In this document: piece after piece, positions 47,436-58,410 of the stretch
Numbering within the stretch: position 1 is the stretch's first letter
Layout of the letters: each line of letters starts with the position of its first letter
Source: Lepidonotus clava
Taxonomy: Eukaryota > Annelida > Polychaeta > Phyllodocida > Polynoidae
Assembly (NCBI GenBank): GCA_936440205.1
Contig: OW387147.1
Span: 21,601,629-21,665,628 of the forward strand
Reading direction: 5' to 3'
DNA length: 64,000 bases
Made by a program: the position numbers and the translations under genes
The notes under the pieces: generated by a model
What the model saw: only the letters and a program-made list of their open reading frames with translations
Databases searched by the model: none
Told to the model about the DNA's origin: nothing

Positions 47436-48440
47436 ACCCATCCCAGTGGGAAGGGCCAGAGTGTGACCTGCCGGGCTCAGTCTTAGTTAGACCGGTCACG
47501 TGACACTTGTTGCCATGGCGACCGGTAACCGCCCAAACAGGGTCTTATTACTGGAGGTGAGAGGCTGGAGGAGGCTAGGGGGAGGGAACCTGGTCATCCG
47601 CCATGTCCCCTCTGACGAGACATGGCGGCCATGACACCCACACTGTCTGACCACCAGGGGAGACACTGACCACTGCGGCTGATTCCCGGTCGGGGACCAA
47701 AACGCTCAGGTGGGTTAAGGGGGGCAGGATGGTGACCATCGGCTCGGACATGGTCCTTATTAGCTGGGCTGCATGTGGTAGGGACATTGAAAGCTGGAAG
47801 TGTAGGATTCTTTGAAGGGACTTAGAGGTTTTCATCTGAAAACAAAGTACCGGAAACACATGGAAATAGGTTATCTGATATTCGTTTTCAGGACATTTTT
47901 GTGCCACTAGATCAACTTAACTTTATGCCTTTTGCTCATACCCATTCCAGTGGGAGGGCCATAGTGTGACCTGCCAGGCTCAGTCTTAGTTAGACCGGTA
48001 ACGTGACACTTGTTGCCATGGCGACCCATAACCGCCAAACAGGGTCTTATTACTGGAGGTGAGAGGCTGGAGGAGGCTGGAGGAGGCTGGAGGGGAGGGG
48101 GGAGGGGGGTGGTCATCCGCCATGTCCTCTCTGACCAGACATGGTGGCCATGACACCTACACGCCCTGTCTGACCGCCAGGGGGAGACACTGGCCACTGC
48201 CGCTGATTCCCGGTCGGGGACCAGAACGCCCAGGGGGGTTAAGAGGGGCGGGATGGTGACCATCGGCTTGGACATGGCCCTTATTAGCTGGGCTGTGGTA
48301 GGGACATTGAAAGTTGGAAGTTAAGGATTGTTTTAAGGGGCTTTGAAAACAAAGCAGGCCTACTGGAAACACATGGAAATAGGTTATCTGATAATTCATT
48401 TTCAGGACATTTTTGTGCCACTAGGCCAACTTAATGTCCG
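47436..48440. repeat. 503-bp tandem duplication carrying X-boxes
   Basis: Two copies (from about 47436 and 47939) agree over most of 500 bp. Each has a perfect RFX-type GTTGCCATGGCGAC (47509-47522 and 48012-48025), CTGGAGG words and a CATGGCGGCCATGACA-like site (47622 and 48144). Copy 1 has GGTCACGTGAC, while copy 2 reads GGTAACGTGAC and so lacks the E-box. The divergence is modest, with several small indels. Confidence 0.9.
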
Positions 48441-50115
48441 AATTTTTGTACTGATATGCCCACAGCATAAGAGTGTACCTAACTATCCCAGCTATGGATG
48501 AAACAACTTTTCGTATGAGATCAATTGGTTACAACTACGCTACAGAGCATACTACAAAAACAAGCTACTCATTCAATGCAATACCTAAATCTAATTATTT
48601 GCATTATCGCTTTTAAAGAAATTGCGCAAAATATTGATTTTGGGAATTCTGTGCAATACAATGTTTTTTCTGCAACTTAATGCATAATGCTGTATACAAA
48701 ATCTCTCTTAATACACCCCGGTAAGTTGTATTCCGCCCCCCAAATACCATTATTCATCTTCATTAGACGTCTGGGTAGGGCTGTACTGCACTTTACCAAA
48801 GTGCACAGCTGTTGACAGGCGAATGGGGTGCCAAATGTAAAACCGATCACCTCACTGGGTAGACTCAGACCTCGCATAAACTGTTGCTGGGACAGTCGGC
48901 TGACTATTCATCCAGGTCATTCAAATTGTTGACTGAGTATACCAGGGCCGACTGGAAAAGTTTTTTTCCTTGTGTTGGAAACTTTCTTCTTCTTCAAGGT
49001 TTTAGTTACACACTTAGAAGAAAAACCCATCCGATCTCCAGACAGTTTTTTCTTGGTCACCCACTGGTCGGGAAACAGACGTCTTGCTCTACCGTGTCTC
49101 CAAATCAATATTCCCTACACTACTGTGAACCATACCTGATTCAAAACTGCATTTACCTATACTACTACCACATGCGCAAAATTCTAAAGCAACCTTCCAT
49201 ATACTACTTACAGGCACGGCACCCTCAAAACCCACTTTCATAAACTATTATGTTTCGTCTAACCCTATGGCCCTTCACCGGGCCCTATTACCCCAATTTC
49301 CTAATACTCTAGTATACATTTAAGTCGTTTTAATGGAAATAAATGCCATCTCGATTTGCAATTAACAGGTTCGAACCATTTGGTTCGTATACTAGGATTT
49401 GTTAACATATAAATATATTATTGGTCGGAATCATATGAACAACAGATACCCTATTGATAAAAGAAAGGTTGCCGCTCTAAATATTAAAGTATTCCTATCA
49501 AGTTAACATTTGGCCTACCCCAGTCCCCCCAGAACCTGGTGGGAATGTCTTTAGTATCGACTCCCCCACTCCTCCTGTATCTGCCGCCTACTGGAGGTGG
49601 CCCCTGCCCCGCCGACGACAGACCCCTCTCCCCCAACCCCCACGTAACCACGTTATCTACGTGTAATCAGATTACACGCCCAGTCAGGCCCTGCTGACTG
49701 GGGCACATATGATAAATACCACCCCTGCTATCTACGAAGGGGGATGTTGTTAGCATACATTGTTTGCATAACACTGTATGACTTTCATTTCAGATTTACC
49801 ACCTGAAATATTGGGAAGATGTGATCTAAAAGAAAGGCCGCAATTTCTTTTCCGTTGAATTTAGGAATTTTTGCTTTTCTCGAACATTTCCAATTGGAAG
49901 TGGACGTTACTGCAGTAAATATCGGTCAGTGCAACACCAACAAGTTCTTACTTTATTGGATTTGAGATTGAACTGCAATATTGTTGGACCCGATTTTATT
50001 CAGAAAAGTATCTACTGGGGTGTTATGAATGCAGCACACATTCTCGGTATAACGAATGAAAAATATGGAAAATTTCGTTTGAAAATGTTCTCCCATTTTG
50101 CACCCGGAACTGTTA
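48441..50115. other. Unannotated
   Basis: A good acceptor (gactttcatttcag, ending near 49792) opens a short frame beginning LPPEILGRC that stops soon after. It is suggestive of an F-box start but far too short to call. A CTGGAGG word lies near 49591. Confidence 0.45.
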
Positions 50116-50283
50116 AGCCCCATACCCACTCGGAAAATATTTGATCAGCCGATCTTCTTTATAGTGATCGCTTATGTGTGTAATATCAATATGTACATTT
50201 AATCTGAATGGTCGCCATTATCAGCCAATTATTGAAAGAAGTTCTACTAATAATCTGTGATTAAGCCCACTTGGTATCGGGCT
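50116..50283. mobile_element. TTA-family MITE, decayed copy D
   Basis: The left end AGCCCCATACCCACTCGG follows TTA at 50113-50115. The right end CCACTTGGTATCGGGCT is degraded and its flank is not TTA. The 168-bp interior keeps only a CCGATC trace of the family palindromes, so this is the oldest or most damaged of the four copies. Confidence 0.5.
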
Positions 50284-50626
50284 GAGAACACAGGCGAAAA
50301 AGTCAAAAGTCCCTTCAATTAGTTGTTTTAATCTGTAAATCTAATCTCATTGTGAATCATGACAGCAACATTTAATCCACTTGACACTCGCCTTTGGGGG
50401 GACCACCATCCTTTAACATCTGAATTCCCGCCGAAACAGAGCCAGCAGTCCCACACAGTGAGAGGGCAATGCACAAAGCGAATTGTCGTCTGCTACAATA
50501 ACGGAAACACTGCCCAAAAAGCCCGCGTCTTTGACTAGGACGGTACGCCGTCAGATTCAGAAGAAAAGGGGAGTGGGGAATAGCGGGGAGGGCTTTTGAT
50601 AATGGTTGTCATCCTCTATAAGGCCA

Positions 50627-50795
50627 ATGGCGGTCCAAAGGGCGGCGTTCCTGAACCTACCCCTTCTAATCACGTCAGATCTCGCCTTGAACGAGATTCG
50701 GCGAGATCTGGAAGGAGCAGCGGAAAAGGGGACAATCGCGAGTGAGGCTTTTGTCAAGTGCAGCCAGTATGGAGTCGATAATAGCATACCTACAG
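50627..50795 (+). CDS. Unknown 82-residue protein, exon 1
   Basis: ATG GCG starts the frame (G at +4), in a GC-rich leader containing CCAATGGCGG. 56 codons read MAVQRAAFLNLPLLITSD, then a charged helix-like stretch (NEIRRDLEGAAEKG) and SEAFVKCSQYGVDNSIPT. The exon would end in phase 1 at ACAG/GTAGCT, a weak donor. Without splicing the frame ends after 68 codons at 50831-50833. Codons look like real coding sequence with no low complexity. No family is recognised, and I see no signal peptide or membrane helix. A short cytosolic or nuclear helical protein is the plain reading. Confidence 0.4.
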
Positions 50796-51502
50796 GTAGC
50801 TTTCATCTTCAATACAAGGCCCATTCTGTATGAGGTTTATTATGCGAAAGGAATAGGTGGGTATGCCTGATAGGGGAAATAAGTAGAGAAAGCCCTGGGG
50901 TGATTGGCTTATTCAAGAGCTTCAAAGGTAGCTGGATTACAATGTAAAGGCGATATACCTGTGCACCGACTGGTATCGGCCTCCTATCATCAACTGTTTT
51001 ATACTATCTCGCTGCACGCCAGAAACCAGAGCCGTTTCCGGTATCTATTGCTACAGTTAAAGAGTTTGTAGCTTACAGGAGGATGAGGCACGAACACACA
51101 TTTCGAGATACTTAATGCTCTTGTCGGGGGCCGATAGATATTCTTGATTCATGAACAACAGAAAAGATGACAAAGCTTCTTTCTGTATTGGGAAATCTTA
51201 ACAGAAACAGTAGTTATTATACAACATTGTACGCTATTCAAGCGCACATTTTATCAAACTGTGAACCCAGAAAGTTATTTATGTACACCTCAATGAGCCT
51301 ATATAGAGGTATTATCAGTCACACGCTGGGCACTTCAGAAAGCTGTGCGCCCAGTGACGACAATGTGCAACTAGGGTGGCGGGCGCACTCCGGGGCGCAC
51401 TTTTCAACTAAAGTCCGGACCGCAGCCCACCCGAATTGCTCAAGCGGCATGGGCTGATACTAGCCTATGTACAGCTTTAAATTGTCTATGACTATTCTAC
51501 AG

Positions 51503-51582
51503 GTCTGGTTATTGGCGAAGAGGAATTTAGAAAGTTTTGGTGGGGCAATTTCTTTATTGAATACTTACGACTCGAAGATTAA
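51503..51582 (+). CDS. Unknown 82-residue protein, exon 2
   Basis: After the acceptor gactattctacag the phase left by exon 1 gives LVIGEEEFRKFWWGN then FFIEYLRLED and TAA at 51580-51582. The acidic and aromatic C-terminus looks protein-like. AATAAA at 51757 suits a 3' UTR of about 190 bp. Another frame is also open here for 65 codons, so the choice rests on phase agreement with exon 1. The product is not recognised. Confidence 0.38.
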
Positions 51583-51612
51583 TGAGACAGGCGTCAAAGC
51601 TTATCACTCACC

Positions 51613-51640
51613 TAAAAAGACAAAACAGAACCATTTAAAT
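51613..51640 (-). promoter_or_regulatory. Recursive splice site-like motif
   Basis: On the minus strand GTTTTGTCTTTTTAG is followed directly by GTGAGTG (5' part at 51606-51612), a strong acceptor joined to a strong donor with no exon between. Such ratchet points occur in very long introns. It would only matter if a minus-strand gene spans this point, which is not shown. Confidence 0.25.
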
Positions 51641-51756
51641 GCAATGACAAGATGGCGTGATCAACATCTTCAACAACAAATGTGTACATATCCTTTCCCT
51701 TGTTAAAAAAATGAATTCTTTCTTTTGAAAGGACAAAATGCTTTTGCTAACCATAG

Positions 51757-51762
51757 AATAAA
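51757..51762 (+). promoter_or_regulatory. Poly(A) signal AATAAA
   Basis: AATAAA lies 175 bp after the TAA at 51582 and suits the 3' end of the two-exon model. The hexamer alone is common in AT-rich DNA. Confidence 0.35.
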
Positions 51763-52100
51763 AGCTGGAATGAATGAGCACCGGTTGGCGTGCCGCCCGC
51801 TTATCGGACCAAAAGGGTCTTTACCTCCTGCCTAAAATTAATCACAGTAATCACATTCCCAGGCCATAAACAATGAGGGAAATGGTCTTTTCTCTTTAGG
51901 GGGCTCCAATTTTGTAGTTTTTTTAAAAGTAAAACAAATGGAATCTGTACAAACACAGCCGCTGCTCGTCAGCGCTCGCAATCGCGACACCGAAAGGAGC
52001 GCGAAACCCCCAGAGCCGATACCGACAGCGATAGGACATTGCATTTGCCAGATCATCATCAGAAAATTAGATCTCTCTTATGGAAAAGCCCTGCCCAATG
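51763..52100. other. Unannotated; GC-richer with a 64-codon frame
   Basis: A plus-strand frame at 51938-52132 and overlapping minus-strand frames are open but unfamiliar. They lie just left of promoter-type motifs, so one could be a leader. Confidence 0.4.
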
Positions 52101-52340
52101 ACATGCTACGAGACTATTTGGTGACGTCATAACTAGCCTCGACTCGCGTCCCCCTACCTCTCATTACGGCTTGCAGTAGTAATTGGTCTTGTTATCGGGG
52201 CCCCTCAGCCACTGCCCAGCGTCCGTCCTCTACCCACTTTGTTTGGGACGCAGCCTCGCTATCGTTATGACCGCTGGTCACGTGATCATCTCATCACTAA
52301 CCACGTGACTGCACTCCGTCGCCATAACGAGGCTGGCCGC
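52101..52340. promoter_or_regulatory. CRE and double CACGTG E-box cluster
   Basis: A perfect CRE TGACGTCA lies at 52122-52129. Two CACGTG boxes lie at 52279-52284 (inside GTCACGTGA, like TFEB/USF sites) and 52302-52307. The DNA is CpG-rich. A promoter is likely, but the direction and gene are unknown. Confidence 0.38.
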
Positions 52341-53180
52341 AGAGACTGGTGGGGGAAACACGCGCGGGTTTTAAGTATGAGTTATCCGGTCTGCCCCGTG
52401 CCGGACCCGCACCTATCAATTGCCCTCTCTATACCCTACCCCCACCCTCTCCGCCACTTCCTGCTCCTTAGGCTACTCGGCTATCATTCTGATCAATGAA
52501 GAAGTGCAATGTCGTTGAATTTCCATTTGTTGAACGTTGAAACAAAGGCCCACCTGCGATCATAAGTTATTTGATTCCCATACTCAAGGATCCCGGCCTT
52601 AACTCCTAATTTGTGTTTCTTTGCTCGTGTATTTTTCTCCTCTCCCCATACATACACACACACATGCGACTTTCTGTTATTAATTATTGCCGAAATATCT
52701 CATTCAGCAAACCTGGAGGAATTGGTTGTATTTTCGTCAAACCCGAACCAATGAATGATTCATGTAGGAAATGACAATACGTATATCTATATAAAAATAA
52801 ATTCGACCATCATCACTAGAGTAATCACTCTCTATTTCTATGATACTTAACGTATATCAAAATTTTTACTCAGGACCTTTCCCGCTATGGTTAACTGCCT
52901 TCTAACTCGACCTATGATCTCAAAAAAGAAAATGCTCGGTTGACATTCCTGACATGTCATTAAAGTTCGAAATGAGACTTTTATGAGGATTGGGAAGGGT
53001 GGAAGGGTGGGCTATTTCTTTTGTCTATGGCTGGGTCGGTAGGTCGTCGGACAGGGTGCTAACGACTTTTGGGAAAATATTTCTCTCTCACCCGATACGA
53101 AAATAGTTGACATAGGCCTATAGTTCAGTGTACAGATATCTGACTGTAGGCGGTGTTTGATAACACGATACAAGTTTATG
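52341..53180. other. Nothing recognisable
   Basis: Pyrimidine-rich at 52380-52490, then AT-rich. No gene. Confidence 0.5.
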
Positions 53181-53181
53181 T

Positions 53182-53256
53182 TCAAATCTAAGACCTTTTA
53201 AAGGCCTTTATTTCGATTAAATCAATTCAAGACCTTTGCAGACTTGCGTGGGCGCC
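53182..53256. mobile_element. Right-end fragment of the TTTAAGACC element
   Basis: TCTAAGACCTTTTAAAGGCC is followed by ATTCAAGACCTTTGCAGACT and the terminus GCGTGGGCGCC, matching the right third of the element at 14425-14748. The left part is missing. Confidence 0.55.
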
Positions 53257-53469
53257 GTATCGGATGGGCAAAATGGGTTATATTTTAGGGCAAGTGAGCG
53301 AAATCAGTACAAAAAATGGAAGTTAAGAAAAATTTAGGTTCAAGAAAGGAGGCTAGTTCTGAAGGACGTCGCTAGGTGGTTCTAAGAACAGAGACCCCTG
53401 GTGGCCGGGATCAAAGCCGGCAGGGGGTGATTAAGATCACGTGACAAACATTTTTCTGACACCTCAGCG

Positions 53470-53620
53470 TCCCTGGAGGTGGCGCTGCGGCCGGCGTTCC
53501 TGAGCTGCTCTAACGACTCGCCTGACGCTGGTTCCTCCTGTGAGGCGAGCTGCTCCTTTATGATCAGCTGGCTCCCAGCGGCTGCACTGCAGCGCCCCGT
53601 GTATTGAGCAGCTCACAAAG
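53470..53620. other. GAGCTGCTC-rich GC island
   Basis: GAGCTGCTC lies at 53502 and 53547 and GAGCAGCTC at 53606, within 113 bp. A CCCTGGAGGTGGCG word lies at 53471. Same word combination as at 24820-25135. Confidence 0.65.
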
Positions 53621-56030
53621 TGTAAAGGGGCCTTTAATTGGGCTGTGCGGCCTTTGGGTACTGTACAAAGATGCTGAGTGTAAAGGGGCTGTTATTGGAA
53701 AGGTTTCTGGGTCTAGTCAAACTATATATAGGTTTTTCTATTTTGGTTGCATTATATTACGAATATGTAAGCAACTCAGTATCATAGCTCCACTCGTTCC
53801 GTACGACCAATCAACCTACCTTACCTCCCATGCCTGCTAATTTGGTTTAGTTGTTCATAATTAGTTTGTTTTTAGATTAAAGGTCTGATCCCATGACCTG
53901 AATTTGTTATTGTAGTTGAACGTAACGGGAATTTGCAACATAATATTGTAATGGTTATAGGCCTAATATTCACAATGCCAAATATGCATATCGATCAAAG
54001 CTATCTTTAACAGAACATTATCACAATTCCAGGGTTACTTTTGTTACAGTATTTTGACAAACAAGTATATATACATGCTCTGCAGTATACTAAAATCCTA
54101 CATTTAAAATATAATTGTTCTATAATTTACGTTGGAAAACTAAAAACCTTTGCCTCAGATGTATTACCAATACATATTCTTTTCACTTGGCTTAGTAAAG
54201 CCAAAACTAGCGCAACATGCAATTGACAAGCACAAGTCAATGCTATAAACCCCTGGACCAAAACGCACCTTATCACTCATATCTCAAATCAGCAGTTGAT
54301 AGTGATTGTTACTAATACGAACGAGCGTCATAGGTGACTTTCTCATGTGTCTCGTTGGCTAATGGCAGGAAGGTGCAGGGAACAATCATAGACCATTGTA
54401 ATATATCATGTAACCCGCTCTGACAGAGAGAGACAGGACTGGCAGAAATTAGCAATAGCTCAGAAACCGTCTCCGTAACGTTAAGGGGCCTCTCCCGTTC
54501 TAGGAAGGTAATTAAGAGAACTGTAGGGGTAGGTGATGGGAGAGGCAGGGATGGCAGTAAAGATACCTTCGTTCATTCTGCCTCGATCTCCGAATGGAAA
54601 GAAGTTTCTTCATATGCAATTGCAATACTATCAGAGTTGGGGATATATGTGTATTTGGAATTATATTGGGGTTCTTTCTGGCTTATCATAAGCACATTTC
54701 AAATGGGAACGTTCCTGTGTGCCATGATAGAAAAGTTATGCCATGAAACTTAAGTTTGATTTATTAAACGTTTCCGGTCGGTCTCACTAAAATTTAAAGC
54801 CTACATAGAGTTTTATAGATCTATATTGTCTTCAATAAGAGCATAGAGAAACATAATATATGATATGTCTAAGATTATACCAATCCAATACATTTACAAT
54901 TTTGGATTGAAAAAAAGTTTACCTTCCTTCAAATCAACTAGATAGTTCCCATAAATTTACATAAAACGGCGGTACGTTTTTAACATTCCCTTAGTACAGG
55001 TTGCAGCAAAAAAAAAAGTGTCTTCTGCAGTGGTTTCTATAACAAATTATCCAACATTCACTACGCAGCAGCGAAAAGAAGAAACACGCAAGAGCCGACC
55101 TCGCGTATTCTCGGGTGACCAGACGAGATCTCGCCAGCTGGCTGTGATCTCGTTTTGGGCGATATCTAAACGAGAGGTGGCGAAGGCACGCGATGCTCCG
55201 TCGTGTCACCTTATGGACGTTGTAAGCGTGAAAAGGGATACTTTAAGTGTTACTTCTGTTACTTTTCTTGACGTATAATGTAAAGGAAGCTGCCATAATT
55301 GATATGTTTCTTTTTCATGAACATGGATCTCTGCCGGAGAAATCTCTGTAAGGTATTATATCGATGGCGAAAGGTAGGCCTATATAGACATCAAACCACT
55401 AGTTTTTTGTTAAGCTCTGAATAAGCGAAATTAATGACGGAAGTGTGGAAGATATCAAAACAATCATAAACCTTTTCAATTAAATAAAAATGTGTGCCTA
55501 TACATGGCATACGCTACGAGCCTCATAAATCAAAGACGCATATTGTCTTACAACAAAATAATGCTACAGTAACCCTTTTTCTAATTATATAATGACTGAT
55601 AGTATCTAACAGTTCAGACATAGGCCTACAGCTTACTCATAAAGGGAAATCAAAATAAGAAATTAGAAAAGCTAATTTTGAATGATGATTTACAAATAGC
55701 TCTTTCTATGTTTTAATTAAATAGGAAATTCAGGTTTCGTAGTGCAATTACCATTAAAACAACGACTTTTTTGAAGCCTATCACCGTCACAATGCAATAG
55801 CACCTGGTACTTCATAAGTACTTCAGTCTGGACGTGAATTGCCAAGGCCTACTCTGTGACCTATATGCGTGTATATCTAACCCCCGTTGTTCAAGCTGCA
55901 CCGGACTTTTTTATGTGCTTGGCAGTCGGACAGTTTTTATGCCCCTCTGGCATGAAAGCGCTGAGGCAGGGTGACAGCTAAGGGGCAAAAAGTGGACTGA
56001 ATAGATGGCTTTAAGCAGCTGACACTTACA
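53621..56030. other. Unannotated
   Basis: AT-rich apart from 55080-55200, where CGAGATCTCG-type words occur and overlapping frames on both strands are open without a recognised product. Confidence 0.5.
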
Positions 56031-56830
56031 TCCATATATTTGATTTAAACAGACGTCTTTGAGCTGCTCCAAGTGCTTTCATTGCCGCCACGTGCTGGTG
56101 GAACTACTTTAACTGCTCACTTACTGCTCATGCTGTTTACAAGTTGTTCTGGGGCTAAACTGCTCCTTCAAACATATATTGCGTACTGCTAATGTTTAGC
56201 TGATCATTAGTTTGTAAGCACTTTATTCCATTAAAAAAACATTATTAGATATAGGGAACCACAGCTGACTCCTCGCTTTTGCAATTGCTCGCTAACTGCT
56301 CAAAAAACCTCCGTGTATCTAAAAGAATACTCTGATAACTCAGCAACTGCTCTTTAATTGCTCCATGACTGACGAAATATAGGAATATAATTTACAAAAT
56401 ACTATTAGCGTTTTCTAAATGTTATTTTCTACTATGACGACACGTCGAGATGGGAAGGAAATAATCAAATATTGTGAGTTTTTGGCTTAGATACAGTAAG
56501 CTTTCGAAAGAGTGACACAAACACAAGAAACCAAGAAACGAGTCACCACCTGCGCAGCTGCCAAGACTTCACGTTTTTACCCTTCCATCTTGTCAGTATC
56601 CTTCAGACAACACTCTGTACTGCGGGCCAGTGTGTCAGAGATTCCTTCAGATGTGCTCTAACAAGCAAGCTGGATAGACAAGTTAAGAGCTTTATCTAAG
56701 ACACAATTAATCGATATTTCAAGATTTTTTTCTCCATCACTAGGATTTAACTGGGGTGTCGCATAACTTTTCAGGTTTTTCATTGATTATACTGTACATA
56801 GGCCTAGTCTAAGAGGCTAAGGGGTATATA
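56031..56830. other. Loose cluster of CTGCTC and TTGCTC words
   Basis: GAGCTGCTC (56061) is followed over 310 bp by many AACTGCTC, TACTGCTC and AATTGCTC words, a degenerate relative of the GAGCTGCTC signal in AT-rich DNA. No coding sequence. Confidence 0.5.
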
Positions 56831-56838
56831 CAATTGTC

Positions 56839-56895
56839 AAGTGACAAAAAGGCACTAAGTGGTAACATTTTGTCACTTACTGCCTTTTGTCACTT
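56839..56895. repeat. Hairpin with 22-bp arms
   Basis: AAGTGACAAAAAGGCACTAAGTG (56839-56861) pairs with CACTTACTGCCTTTTGTCACTT (56874-56895) with one bulge and one mismatch around a 12-base loop. A third related arm (CACTTAGTGCC) follows. It has pre-miRNA-like dimensions, but the outer stem is not extended. Confidence 0.6.
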
Positions 56896-56909
56896 AGTGC
56901 CTTAACAAT

Positions 56910-58400
56910 GGACTCAGGATTAACAGTCTTGCTTCATGACCTCAACCACTAAAATACGCAAGAAATCATACATTTGATTAAAATGTACTTAATTACCCCA
57001 TTCACATCAGCCACACACCAAAGAGATTTTTTAGAGGGATTGTGATTGATTTTGATTAACTCTACTATTATTTTCTTTTACGACGACTATTAGCAGGTCT
57101 TGGTAAGTAGAACATTGCTCTAGTGTCACTACAAATACCCCAAAAGCCATCACTGCCTTCAAGCCACAAGCGTACGCAATGTCACTCTACAGTGCTCCCA
57201 GAGCCACCCTGAAAACGAGCGATTGGTATTGGGCAATTGGAGATTGGCAGTCAGCGATGGGCATGTTGGTTGATGAAGGGTCAGTGGGGCGTCCAGTGCA
57301 TGTTGAGGTCATGGCTCGGCAGCCGGACCCAAAACAGAAAGACCGAGAAACAAACTGCTATTGATTGGTTGCAGGCCTTTATTGCATGTTGCCCGGCTGG
57401 TCGGCTCTGCAGCAATATGAGAGGTCAGGGCGGCCGGAGTCTCCTGGGTCCTACCCTCTCCCCCCACTGTTCCCAATGCCTGGGCCACTACTCCAGCCTC
57501 CTCCTGTGTCCAACGCTGATCCGTAACCAGTGGGAAACAGCCGGTGTTGTGGTATCCCCTGATGGGATGTGAGGTTTGAGAATACTCCTGCTTACAGATG
57601 GCAGTATTTAAAAGATAATCCCCTTCGATAAACAGTATATCCAATCAAACCTGCATCTTACAGCATTGCCACAGTTGCAATGTTAACAGCCTCAAACCCT
57701 TGTTGTTAATCAATACTTTCTGAGCGTACTGGTAAGCATTTAATATCACCCAATTTCTGTTTCTTAAGTTACATGTCAAAATTTGACTAGATTTTCGGGT
57801 ACTGCCATACCGAAGGAGGCGGGCAGTGGGCAAAATTAAAATTTCGATGATTGCACAATAATTATAACAAGTAACCACTTCAATACTGAACATGTGCCTG
57901 GAGAGTGTGATGAGTTAGACATTGAAACCTTCTTTGTCAATCTCCATGCATCCTTATGGGAAAAAGATTTTCTGTGCGTGGAGAGTGATGATCTAGTTCC
58001 TTTACTATAGAAAATTCCTATCTCCATTTTGTGACAAAAAACTTATGCATTTCTCCCAAATTACAAGAAAACAACTAAATATTTCAGAATTTTGGAACCA
58101 AACCACTACATACTAGAAACAGAAATACAGAAATACATATAGTTTGAAGATTACAAGTGCAACTGTATAATCTCGTTTAAAAATGAATCGTTATTAAAAT
58201 AACGAGATTCTTCGCCTTTTAATGAAAAAAAAACTAGTTTGAATTAGATAATTGTAAATTAATCATATATTTGTATAAAGAAGAGATTGTTATTGGCAAA
58301 GAGGAACTCGTAAGGAAATAAAGGATATCCTACATAGATACTGTATTAGAGTGAGAACATATTTCTTGAGATTTTAAAGATTTGAACTTGTTCTTGTAAA
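56910..58400. other. Unannotated
   Basis: Near 57096-57105 an acceptor-like TTAG, nine bases and the donor GTAAGT lie together, a possible chance microexon. At 57180-57570 frames on both strands are open without a recognised product. Confidence 0.45.
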
Positions 58401-58410
58401 CTTGTCACAT

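Noticed and set aside
49366-49377. GGTTCGAACC as a tRNA B-box
   Set aside because: No A-box or cloverleaf can be drawn upstream.
49793-49860. Short frame beginning LPPEIL, like an F-box start
   Set aside because: Only about 20 codons before a stop, and another frame from the same acceptor is also open.
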